From the NCBI GenBank assembly GCA_034716415.1, contig JAYEJB010000056.1, positions 1-29,997 on the forward strand: a DNA stretch of 29,997 nucleotides, read 5' to 3'. Below are positions 21,284 to 27,322 of the stretch, one piece after another. How positions within the stretch are numbered: the stretch's first letter is position 1; each line of letters starts with the position of its first letter. The notes under the pieces were generated by a model, which ran no database searches, had not been told where the DNA came from, and worked only from the letters and a program-made list of their open reading frames with translations. Position numbers and translations under genes: made by a program. The DNA comes from JAYEJB01 sp034716415 (lineage in GTDB: Bacteria > Patescibacteriota > Patescibacteriia > SG8-24).

Positions 21284-21381
21284 TCCACCCCCCGAAGCCT
21301 TGGCGAAGGGGGAGTAGGCTACGGTGGATGAAAGCGGTTCGGATATCAGATACCACGGGCTTCAGCCCGGGGAGTCTTCAT
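21284..21381. repeat. composite repeat, second copy (CTTCAGCCCGGGG module)
   Basis: A CCGAAGCCTTGGCGAAGG hairpin is followed by GTGGATGAAA and ATCAGATACCACGGGCTTCA, then GCCCGGGGAGTCTTCAT, matching 18783-18882 in order and spacing. A partial first hairpin is at 26127-26150. Confidence 0.75.
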
Positions 21382-21401
21382 GCCTATTGTCATGGGTGGT
21401 A

Positions 21402-21430
21402 TTGACAGGTTGCGTCCGATGTCGTAAGGT
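21402..21430 (+). promoter_or_regulatory. promoter of the 252-residue protein
   Basis: TTGACA (21402-21407) and TAAGGT (21425-21430) with a 17-base spacer, 40 bases before the ATG. Confidence 0.7.
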
Positions 21431-21469
21431 AGCACGTCCCGCAATCGATTGATGAGGAGAGGAGGAGGG

Positions 21470-22228
21470 ATGGATTACTGGTTCTTTCAGGGCGATTGGG
21501 CGACGATCCTTTTTTTCTTGATGTTAGTGGTCTTGGTAGCCGGGTGTTTCATCGTCCCCCTGGCCAAGTGGGCTCACGGAGGTTTGGATGTATCATCCGG
21601 AAAGGCGAGAATACCCTACGGGGAAGCGCGTTCGACCGCGCCGAGCTTGACCGTGAAGAGAGTGTCGGCGGTGTCGCACCCCGAGAAGGATCTCGTTTCA
21701 GCAGAGTTCTTGGGAGAGCATTGCGTCAGTATCATCCTGGATACAGTTGACGGTCTGGCGGCCCGTCTCGTCGTTAACGTGTCGACGGTGGCGGCTATCC
21801 GACATCGTGGTATCAGCACGTTCCGACCTAATCTACGCGTCCTCATGCAGGAATTCGAGAGGTCGGATTATCTGATTACCGTCAGGTTCGTCGATGGAAG
21901 GGTCACCTGGGTGACACCCAAGGAGTGGTATCGGATGCTTATGGGGCCGCGATTGCGGCAGAGTACCCCAGCCTTGCCGTCGGCTCCGCACGTGCGGCAG
22001 CTACCCTCCCCGGTTGAGATGGCCTTGCTGGCAAAGACTGAAGTTCCGGAGATCTGGCATGGAGGCGAGGTACAGGGACATATCGCGGAGGCCGTAACAG
22101 AACCGGCGGAACGTGTGTCCGTTACGCCGATCCTGTCGGTGGGTTCCGTCGACAGTCCCACCAAGGAGAACAAACAGGATCCGTCCGGCGGATACTACGA
22201 AGAATACGTTGTCACGTTCTTGACCTAG
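21470..22228 (+). CDS. N-terminally anchored protein (252 aa), function unknown
   Basis: A single membrane helix (about 11-33, ATILFFLMLVVLVAGCFIVPLA) follows a short aromatic N-terminus (MDYWFFQGDW). The soluble part (about 60-160) contains strand-rich segments, such as CVSIILDTVDGLAARLVVNV and YLITVRFVDGRVTWVTPKEW, that resemble a small beta-barrel. The C-terminal 90 residues are Pro-rich and probably disordered. The ATG at 21470 has a strong GAGGAGGAGGG site; an earlier in-frame ATG at 21449 overlaps that site. No family is recognised. Confidence 0.75.
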   Translation: MDYWFFQGDWATILFFLMLVVLVAGCFIVPLAKWAHGGLDVSSGKARIPYGEARSTAPSLTVKRVSAVSHPEKDLVSAEFLGEHCVSIILDTVDGLAARLVVNVSTVAAIRHRGISTFRPNLRVLMQEFERSDYLITVRFVDGRVTWVTPKEWYRMLMGPRLRQSTPALPSAPHVRQLPSPVEMALLAKTEVPEIWHGGEVQGHIAEAVTEPAERVSVTPILSVGSVDSPTKENKQDPSGGYYEEYVVTFLT

Positions 22229-22238
22229 AGGCGTGACA

Positions 22239-22266
22239 GGAAGCCCAAAATAGGGCTTCTTTTTTA
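22239..22266 (+). terminator. intrinsic terminator
   Basis: GAAGCCC/GGGCTTC stem with an AAAATA loop followed by TTTTTT. Confidence 0.85.
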
Positions 22267-22271
22267 TCCAT

Positions 22272-22329
22272 GAGGTGTTTATCCCTTCTCACCAAGTAAC
22301 CCACCCTCTCAGAGGGGATAAGCACCTTA
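22272..22329. repeat. inverted repeat AGGTGTTTATCCC / GGGATAAGCACCT
   Basis: Two 13-base arms, complementary with one G-T-type difference, are separated by 32 bases of pyrimidine-rich DNA. Confidence 0.5.
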
Positions 22330-22330
22330 A

Positions 22331-22352
22331 ATAAAAAACGCCGTTAGGCGTT
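22331..22352 (-). terminator. terminator of the 58-residue gene
   Basis: On the minus strand AACGCC/GGCGTT with a four-base loop is followed by TTTTATTT, 49 bases after the stop. Confidence 0.75.
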
Positions 22353-22400
22353 ACTGGCCTTTAAAACCTTCGATGTCCGGCGCGGGATGTGGGAACTCAC

Positions 22401-22577
22401 TTACGGACGCTTTTTGCGAACGAAGAAGTGAAACACCTTACCGTCCTTCCGGTAAATGCGCTTCCCTTTCTTCGTGATGTACCTGGTAAAGACTTCTTCG
22501 AGGTTTTCGGCCCCGTCGGAGTTCTCCAGTTCATCACGGAGAGAGTGCCCACGCGGTTTGCTCTTGTCGTGAGACAT
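22401..22577 (-). CDS. small basic protein (58 aa), function unknown
   Basis: The product starts MSHDKSKPRG and is helical and acidic in the middle (LRDELENSDGAENLEEVF), then strongly basic (RYITKKGKRIYRKDGKVFHFF) and ends VRKKRP. The basic second half with alternating aromatic residues suggests binding to nucleic acid or ribosome. The ATG at 22577 has no Shine-Dalgarno, but the sequence upstream folds strongly (see the leader entry) and a clean terminator follows, so I take the gene as real. No family can be named. Confidence 0.65.
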   Translation of the reverse strand: MSHDKSKPRGHSLRDELENSDGAENLEEVFTRYITKKGKRIYRKDGKVFHFFVRKKRP

Positions 22578-22598
22578 CGGCGTGAGGGTTAAGAGTTA

Positions 22599-22662
22599 AC
22601 TGGGGTGTAATCCCCACTACGGGAAACGATTACTCACGTCCCGTAGAGGGAACAACCCCAGT
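22599..22662 (-). promoter_or_regulatory. structured 5' leader of the 58-residue gene
   Basis: Two nested perfect stems are visible: outer ACTGGGGT (22599-22606) with ACCCCAGT (22655-22662), inner CTACGGGA (22617-22624) with TCCCGTAG (22639-22646). The structure ends about 20 bases before the start codon on the minus strand. It does not match a riboswitch or ribosomal leader that I know. Confidence 0.5.
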
Positions 22663-22779
22663 AACTAATTAACGCAACACGTTTGCCCCGGACAATAACC
22701 CCGCACCGGGCATTGAGGGTTTTAAAGAGTAGCTCGAACTTAGCAAATTTCAGGTCAAAGTCAATATGACAAGTAACAT

Positions 22780-23019
22780 ATGAAACATGATATATTTGGA
22801 TGGCTAAGAAAAATATTTAATTCCAAGCTTCATATGGGAATAAGATTAGGGCCATTTGACCCAATTCAGTTGGTTTTCAATCTGATAAATCTTTTGATGA
22901 AGAAAGGCGTAATAACGCCAGAAGAATCAGAATCAGTAATCAAGCTTTCATTGCCAACTGAATGGACGGTAGATCAAAAGGACGAATTTTTCAGGTCAAT
23001 AACAAAACCAAACGAATAG
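22780..23019 (+). CDS. AT-rich island gene 1: small protein (79 aa)
   Basis: The 79-residue product starts with an amphipathic helix (MKHDIFGWLRKIFNSKL), then a hydrophobic segment (FDPIQLVFNLINLLMKKG) and a charged C-terminal part (TPEESESVIKLSLPTEWTVD). The C-terminal pattern (KGVITPEE..., helical) suggests a small helical adaptor. Base composition is much more A/T-rich than in flanking genes, with codons such as AAA, AAT and ATA, suggesting acquisition from elsewhere. The ATG has no Shine-Dalgarno. The second island gene begins four bases after its stop. No family is recognised. Confidence 0.65.
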   Translation: MKHDIFGWLRKIFNSKLHMGIRLGPFDPIQLVFNLINLLMKKGVITPEESESVIKLSLPTEWTVDQKDEFFRSITKPNE

Positions 23020-23023
23020 TTAT

Positions 23024-23323
23024 ATGCCTGGATTTCAATTAGATTACCAGGAATATAACGAGATGCGATTTAGTCTAATCGAGCGAGAATTATCAAGCGC
23101 AATAAATCTTGTAGAAAAAAGCAAATGGGTAACAGGGGCTTTTATCGTTGTAATTGGATTAGCTATTATCGCGGGAGCCTATGATGCCCATATCTACCGA
23201 AAGCAACTTACTGACCAATATCTTGAGGAAACGTTAAAGAAAAATCAGCAAATTTTGGAGCTTAAAATCGAGAATAGGATTTTAGAAATGGAAAAAGACC
23301 TTTTTGATACCGGAACAATATGA
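23024..23323 (+). CDS. AT-rich island gene 2: small single-helix membrane protein (99 aa)
   Basis: One membrane helix (about 35-53, WVTGAFIVVIGLAIIAGAYDA) is preceded by an N-terminal helical part (MRFSLIERELSSAINLVEKS) and followed by a coiled-coil-like C-terminus (YLEETLKKNQQILELKIENRILEMEKD). Its A/T-rich composition matches that of the gene before it, four bases upstream. Together they look like a two-gene unit with a membrane component and a soluble component, a layout also seen in small toxin-antitoxin or phage-derived pairs, though no motif supports that. Not recognised. Confidence 0.65.
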   Translation: MPGFQLDYQEYNEMRFSLIERELSSAINLVEKSKWVTGAFIVVIGLAIIAGAYDAHIYRKQLTDQYLEETLKKNQQILELKIENRILEMEKDLFDTGTI

Positions 23324-23369
23324 AAAAGAAGACAAACAATAGGAGCGGGACCTGCCTGTCGGCAGGCAG

Positions 23370-23452
23370 GGAAGGGGCAGAAGGAGCAAAAAGCTTTAAA
23401 GCAATGTCCGGCCTGTAGCCGGACTCCTTAATTAAGGCTTTTCAGCTCTTTA
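23370..23452. repeat. purine/pyrimidine hairpin repeat, copy 5 (GTCCGG core)
   Basis: GGGGCAGAAGGAGCAAAAAG on the left is followed by GTCCGG (23406-23411) / CCGGAC (23419-23424) and TTCAGCTCTT on the right. The CCTGCCTGTCGGCAGGCAGG hairpin (23351-23370) adjoins it. The gap 23324-23649 holds these repeats and the 95-bp palindrome, with no gene. Confidence 0.75.
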
Positions 23453-23466
23453 TATATAGTCAGGTA

Positions 23467-23561
23467 GATGTCTTATGCACAGTTTGGGGCAAAAACAGGC
23501 AGCCTGTTTCTCGCAAGAAACAGACTGTCTGTGTTTTGCCCCAAACTGTGCATAAGACATC
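23467..23561. repeat. 95-bp palindromic hairpin element, copy 2
   Basis: Same outer arms as at 9639-9733 (GATGTCTTATGCACAG), but the next bases are TTTGGGGC/GCCCCAAA instead of TTGAGGGC/GCCCTCAA, so pairing is kept. The 51-base centre is the exact reverse complement of copy 1. Confidence 0.9.
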
Positions 23562-23649
23562 ATCCGCCATTAAGCTGTTAAGCTTTCTTTTATTGACATG
23601 CCGCCTCTCTGGAGGTAAGTTGCCGTGAGGTCTTTGAAAGGGGAACCAG

Positions 23650-24228
23650 ATGAGTAAAAGGAAAGAAGACTGGCGGCAGTTCGTTGAAATGTTGGTCAGG
23701 GTCGGAGCGCCGCACGATATGGTCAAGCGCTTCGAGGTTCTGACGAGGCATTTCTTCCGGAATGCAGAGCAGGGCTTCTGGCCGCTCACCAAGAGCGCCA
23801 GATGCGACGCGATATTCGCGGCCGCGGTCATCTCCAAGCTGACCGGTTCGAAGGTGGACAGCATCAGGTTCGTTGGCCGGAATGATCGATCTCATGTAAA
23901 TCTCGGACATGGCATCGGCGATTATCTGATCGAAGGTCACTGCAATAGGTTGCTCGAGATTCTCGGAGAATGGGACCACGTGAGACTCTCGATGGTCAAC
24001 GCCAGGACTCAGACTTCAAGGAAGCTGGCCATGGTCATGGACAGTATTGGCCCGGAGAATGTCGGCACCAACGGTCATCTGACAGTTCTCTATTTGGCCG
24101 GCGCGGCTGCGGCAGAGGACCGTAAGTTGTTCGACGCGCTAGGTTCCATCGCTGTCGCCATGCAGGACATGATTCCGCTCGGTGAGGACCGGGAGGATCC
24201 AGGCACTTGGTTCGTCCTGGCCGGCTGA
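23650..24228 (+). CDS. hypothetical soluble protein (192 aa)
   Basis: A soluble mixed alpha/beta protein with no membrane segment. Its N-terminus is charged (MSKRKEDWRQFVEMLVRVG), the middle has ARCDAIFAAAVISKL and the segment HGIGDYLIEGHCNRLLEIL, and the C-terminal third is hydrophobic and helical (LTVLYLAGAAAAEDRKL) ending TWFVLAG. The ATG at 23650 has a GGGGAACCAG purine-rich site. The neighbouring gene at 24304 is on the same strand and shares general features (length, a terminal VxxxAG tail), but I see no convincing alignment. Not recognised. Confidence 0.7.
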   Translation: MSKRKEDWRQFVEMLVRVGAPHDMVKRFEVLTRHFFRNAEQGFWPLTKSARCDAIFAAAVISKLTGSKVDSIRFVGRNDRSHVNLGHGIGDYLIEGHCNRLLEILGEWDHVRLSMVNARTQTSRKLAMVMDSIGPENVGTNGHLTVLYLAGAAAAEDRKLFDALGSIAVAMQDMIPLGEDREDPGTWFVLAG

Positions 24229-24256
24229 CGCCGGCAGAGCTTGACGAATTCTGCGT

Positions 24257-24287
24257 AAGGGGCAAAGTGGAAGCATTGCCCTTTTTA
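24257..24287 (+). terminator. intrinsic terminator or attenuator between two genes
   Basis: AAGGGGCAA/TTGCCCTT stem with an AGTGGAAGCA loop followed by TTTTT, 29 bases after one stop and just before the ribosome-binding site of the next gene. Confidence 0.75.
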
Positions 24288-24303
24288 GTTCAGGAGGAGG
24301 AGC

Positions 24304-24963
24304 ATGTCTACCGGCAGAGAGGAGTTTCAGAAATCCTTGCGCGGTCGGCTCGACCTGACGGTCGTCGGAGGCGTCATGGATACGTTGGGGGAACTGTTCA
24401 CGGCTGCCGAAACCGGTCAGGTACGATTGGCCCCGAAAGACAAGGTCGATACCGAGGCCTTGCTCGGAGCGGCCAAAGATGTACTGCAGGACGATGAGCC
24501 GGGCGGAATAAACAAGTTCCGTGTCACGTCCGTGAAGTTGGTGCGGATCTGGGAGGCCGGGCATCTGCGGTCAAAGAGCATCGGAGCGATCCGTCCGACC
24601 GATTGGCCGCCATCGGGCATCAGTTCGTTCGGAGTTTCGGTGCTGTTGTACCTGCGTTACTCGCCGGACATGCGGGACAACTTGTTCCAGTCGGTCCATA
24701 ATCTTGTCCATGTGACGCTGCTCCGAGATTTGCGGAAAGCGTGTTTGCCCGATGGCGGACAGTTGGGTGGGACATGGATCGTTCCGTGGACGATCGTGAG
24801 CGATTCCGTGCTGTTTCTCGTGACCCATACGCTGTTGGGCCTCGATGAGGCGGCCGGGAATCTTGAACGCTTCGTGCGTTTCATGCCCGGAGTCCTGCCG
24901 ATCGGCTTCACTTGCGATGCTGGGGGCAACACCTCAGGCGAGCTGGTGGTCATCGCTGGCTAG
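24304..24963 (+). CDS. hypothetical protein (219 aa)
   Basis: The N-terminal third is helical (LDLTVVGGVMDTLGELFTAAETG; LLGAAKDVLQDD). The middle contains strand-like VTSVKLVRIWEAG and hydrophobic SSFGVSVLLYLRY. A further hydrophobic stretch (WIVPWTIVSDSVLFLVTHTLLGL, about 157-179) could be buried or membrane-associated, and the C-terminus ends GELVVIAG. An excellent CAGGAGGAGGAG site precedes the ATG. The upstream terminator-like hairpin suggests attenuation or a separate promoter. No family is recognised. Confidence 0.7.
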   Translation: MSTGREEFQKSLRGRLDLTVVGGVMDTLGELFTAAETGQVRLAPKDKVDTEALLGAAKDVLQDDEPGGINKFRVTSVKLVRIWEAGHLRSKSIGAIRPTDWPPSGISSFGVSVLLYLRYSPDMRDNLFQSVHNLVHVTLLRDLRKACLPDGGQLGGTWIVPWTIVSDSVLFLVTHTLLGLDEAAGNLERFVRFMPGVLPIGFTCDAGGNTSGELVVIAG

Positions 24964-24969
24964 GAAATC

Positions 24970-24996
24970 GACCCGTCCGTAAGTGCGGGTCTTTTT
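24970..24996 (+). terminator. intrinsic terminator
   Basis: GACCCG/CGGGTC stem followed by TTTTTGTTTT. Confidence 0.8.
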
Positions 24997-25000
24997 GTTT

Positions 25001-25080
25001 TAGAGTTAAGAAAGTGAGAAAGTATTTACGGACGACTCTCTCACTTTCTAAACTCTCTAACTTTCTCTCTTTCTCACTCC
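25001..25080. repeat. purine/pyrimidine hairpin repeat, copy 6
   Basis: GAGTTAAGAAAGTGAGAAAG pairs with CTTTCTAAACTCTC-type sequence around TATTTACGGACGA. A 36-base stretch (25010-25045) is identical to 28488-28523. Confidence 0.85.
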
Positions 25081-25100
25081 ACCCCCTCCTTCAGCCAACT

Positions 25101-25128
25101 TTCACTTTAATATCCGATGCGTTACACT
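25101..25128 (+). promoter_or_regulatory. possible promoter of the slipin gene
   Basis: TTCACT (25101-25106), 16-base spacer, TACACT (25123-25128), 44 bases before the ATG. Confidence 0.45.
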
Positions 25129-25171
25129 TTCTTCAACCAAACAAGAAACTAATAACTCTCACCCAAACCAT

Positions 25172-25933
25172 ATGGGTCTGTATATAGGCATATTAGTAAT
25201 CATCGGTTTCATCCTGCTGATCTCCATCAGGCAGGTGAACCAGTACCAGCGCGGCGTGAAGTTCCGTCTCGGTAGATATGTAGGCATGCGGATGCCGGGC
25301 TGGCGTCTAGTCATTCCCATCTTCGAGTCGATGCGGAAGGTGGATGTCCGCGTGAAGGCGGTCGATGTCCCGGATCAGGAAGCGATCACCAAGGATAATA
25401 TCTCGACGCAGATCAACGCCGTCATCTATTACATGGTCGCGGACGCGGCAAAGGCGGTCATCGAGGTTGAGAACTACCGTTACGCCGTCAGTCAGCTGGC
25501 GCAGACCACGATGCGTAACGTGGTCGGTGAACTGGAGCTTGATGAACTCCTGCAGAACAGGGATGAAGCCAGCACCAGGATCAGGCAGATCGTCGATAAT
25601 CTCACGGACCCGTGGGGTATCAAGGTCGAAAATGTAGAGCTGAAGGATGTCGTTCTGCCGGAGGACATGAAGCGCGTCATCGGTAAGCAGGCCGAGGCCG
25701 AGCGTGAGCGTCGCGCCGTGGTCATCAAGGCAAGGGGTGAGGTCGAAGCGTCGGACAATCTCAGGCAGGCCGCTGAAACGCTCGCGAAGACTCCGGGTGC
25801 CTTGCATCTCAGGACTCTCAACACGTTGAACGACCTGTCGTCCGATCAGTCGAACACCGTCATTTTCGCGCTGCCGCTTGAAGTGTTGCGCGCTTTTGAG
25901 TCTATCGGTGACCTGGGTAAGAGAAATCAATAG
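25172..25933 (+). CDS. slipin / stomatin-like SPFH protein (253 aa)
   Basis: An N-terminal hydrophobic segment (about 4-18) inserts into the membrane and is followed by the SPFH (band 7) domain: VNQYQRGVKFRLGRYVG, a GWRLVIPIFESMRKVDVRV segment, DVPDQEAITKDNISTQINAVIYYMV, then the helical MRNVVGELELDELLQNRDE and WGIKVENVELKDVVLPEDM, and a coiled-coil-like KQAEAERERRAVVIKARGEVEA. This is the pattern of prokaryotic slipins, which oligomerise into membrane cages. Slipins are often paired with an NfeD-type protease gene; none is adjacent here. The ATG at 25172 has no Shine-Dalgarno. The transcript probably ends at the hairpin at 25957-25983. Confidence 0.9.
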   Translation: MGLYIGILVIIGFILLISIRQVNQYQRGVKFRLGRYVGMRMPGWRLVIPIFESMRKVDVRVKAVDVPDQEAITKDNISTQINAVIYYMVADAAKAVIEVENYRYAVSQLAQTTMRNVVGELELDELLQNRDEASTRIRQIVDNLTDPWGIKVENVELKDVVLPEDMKRVIGKQAEAERERRAVVIKARGEVEASDNLRQAAETLAKTPGALHLRTLNTLNDLSSDQSNTVIFALPLEVLRAFESIGDLGKRNQ

Positions 25934-25956
25934 GCATCGTTGCTAGACATTGAAAT

Positions 25957-25983
25957 GGCTCCTCGGGTGAGGGGTCGTTTTTG
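25957..25983 (+). terminator. intrinsic terminator of the slipin gene
   Basis: GGCTCCTC/GAGGGGTC stem (two G-U pairs) with a GGGT loop followed by GTTTTTG. Confidence 0.65.
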
Positions 25984-25997
25984 TAAGGAGGGGGGTT

Positions 25998-26115
25998 GGA
26001 GAAGCGGGAGAGGGGGCAGAAGCGGGAGAAGCGGGAACCACGGCCTGCGGCCGTTAGCGGGAAGATCGGGATAAGACCGATTCTATTCCCGCTCTCCCCG
26101 CTCTCCCCGCTGTCG
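25998..26115. repeat. purine/pyrimidine hairpin repeat, copy 7
   Basis: GAAGCGGGAGAGGGGGCAGA units on the left; CCCGCTCTCCCCGCTCTCC on the right, around a GGCCTGCGGCC centre and an ATCGG/CCGAT hairpin. Confidence 0.75.
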
Positions 26116-26223
26116 AGTTGCCTGCCCACCGAAGCTTTAGCGGAGGTGGGTCGTGCTCCTCCAACTGTGGACAAAATGTCTTCAGGCTGGGAAAGTGCAA
26201 TTAGAACATTGAAAGGAGGGGTC

Positions 26224-26667
26224 ATGAAAGCCCAGGTCCTATCGGTCATTACGACCGTCATTATCGCCGCTTGCGTTTTTGCCGGTTGCGAGTCTTGCGG
26301 AGCGAGGGTGGACAACACGGTCACCTTTGCGGTCATGCAGAACCAGCGCGTCAGGGAAATCATCTGCCATGGGCATGATGGTAGGCCGGTCACCGTCGCC
26401 AAGATCGACGTCTTCAGGTCCGAACATACGGTCGAGGTGGATGTGACTCCGCTCGGCGGCCACTTGATAGATTGCGCGGCGGTCTGCGTCAGCACTGTGT
26501 CGGCGGACGCTGAAGACTGTGGCACGTGGGGACAGGCCAGGCGGAATCGGAACGGAAGTTTTTCGCTCGACGTATCTGAGACCGCTTACGATCCACAGCT
26601 TTGCACTCAACTCTATTACGTTCACGTGCGGCTGAGGGTCACCCATCACGGCTCTTGCGATCTGTAA
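26224..26667 (+). CDS. predicted lipoprotein, cysteine-rich (147 aa)
   Basis: A signal peptide (MKAQVLSVITTVIIAACVFAGC) ends in a lipobox-like FAGC with Cys22, so the mature protein would be lipid-anchored at the outer face of the membrane. The mature part is strand-rich with further cysteines (C25, C48, C80, C84, C96, C123, C145), likely forming disulfides. The ATG at 26224 has a very strong AAAGGAGG site; longer in-frame starts run through the upstream repeat and are rejected. No family is recognised. A hairpin terminator follows. Confidence 0.75.
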   Translation: MKAQVLSVITTVIIAACVFAGCESCGARVDNTVTFAVMQNQRVREIICHGHDGRPVTVAKIDVFRSEHTVEVDVTPLGGHLIDCAAVCVSTVSADAEDCGTWGQARRNRNGSFSLDVSETAYDPQLCTQLYYVHVRLRVTHHGSCDL

Positions 26668-26682
26668 CTTACGACTCAGTCG

Positions 26683-26713
26683 AACCGGCGTTACTCAACA
26701 GCGCTGGTTTTTT
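26683..26713 (+). terminator. intrinsic terminator of the lipoprotein gene
   Basis: AACCGGCG/CGCTGGTT stem with one mismatch, followed by TTTT. Confidence 0.75.
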
Positions 26714-26716
26714 GTT

Positions 26717-26849
26717 GGGGGGGAAGGCGAGGAGGGGAGGAGGGGAGGAGTGAAGGAGCTAAAAAGCGGAGAAAGCGGAGATATTATTTTTCTCCGCTCA
26801 ATTTACACCTTCTGCCCCTTCTCCCGCTTCTGCCCCTTCTCCCGCTCTC
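26717..26849. repeat. purine/pyrimidine hairpin repeat, copy 8
   Basis: GAGGAGGGGAGGAGGGGAGG and GCGGAGAAAGCGGAG units on the left; CTTCTGCCCCTTCTCCCGC repeated twice on the right; AT-rich centre (ATATTATTTTT). Confidence 0.75.
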
Positions 26850-26876
26850 TTATACACACACCCTTGACCTCTTACC

Positions 26877-26905
26877 TTTACTGATTTTTCGATTCATCGT
26901 AGAAT
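26877..26905 (+). promoter_or_regulatory. promoter of the receiver protein gene
   Basis: TTTACT (26877-26882), 17-base spacer, TAGAAT (26900-26905). The transcript would begin about 19 bases before the ATG and has no Shine-Dalgarno. Confidence 0.6.
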
Positions 26906-26930
26906 TATCCAGTAATCTACCGCCACGACT

Positions 26931-27314
26931 ATGTCAAAGAAAATACTCTGTATAGACGACGATCCGTTCTACGCCAGCCTTTACCGTGAGATCCTGTCCC
27001 GGAGAGGTTTTACGGTCGAACACGCGTTCGATGCCGCGTCCGGCTTCGATGCGGTCAAGAGATTCGGTCCTGATCTCGTCACGCTCGACGTGATGATGCC
27101 GGAGAAGAAGGGGATGCTCGATGGCTACGGCCTGTTGGAATCCCTGCGCGATCACGATGACTACAAGGATCTTCCGGTAGTGATGATCAGCGCTTTGGGT
27201 GAAGAGAGCGACGCTCGGCGGGCGATAGATCTGGGTGCCTCGTCATATATCCCGAAGCAGAAGCTGTCACCGGATTTACTCGTTGAGCAGATCAACAAAT
27301 ATTTAAATAGTTGA
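26931..27314 (+). CDS. single-domain response regulator (CheY-like receiver, 127 aa)
   Basis: A stand-alone receiver domain: acidic triad DDD at 9-11, phospho-acceptor Asp53 (VTLDVMMP), Ser87 in VVMISA in place of the usual Thr/Ser switch residue, and Lys109 (YIPKQ). The length (127) leaves no output domain, so it would act by protein contact, for example in a phosphorelay. A small insertion (KKGMLDGYG) follows the phosphorylation site. No histidine kinase is in the window. The YibE/F gene starts eight bases after its stop, so the two are likely co-transcribed. Confidence 0.92.
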   Translation: MSKKILCIDDDPFYASLYREILSRRGFTVEHAFDAASGFDAVKRFGPDLVTLDVMMPEKKGMLDGYGLLESLRDHDDYKDLPVVMISALGEESDARRAIDLGASSYIPKQKLSPDLLVEQINKYLNS

Positions 27315-27322
27315 AGTCTCAC

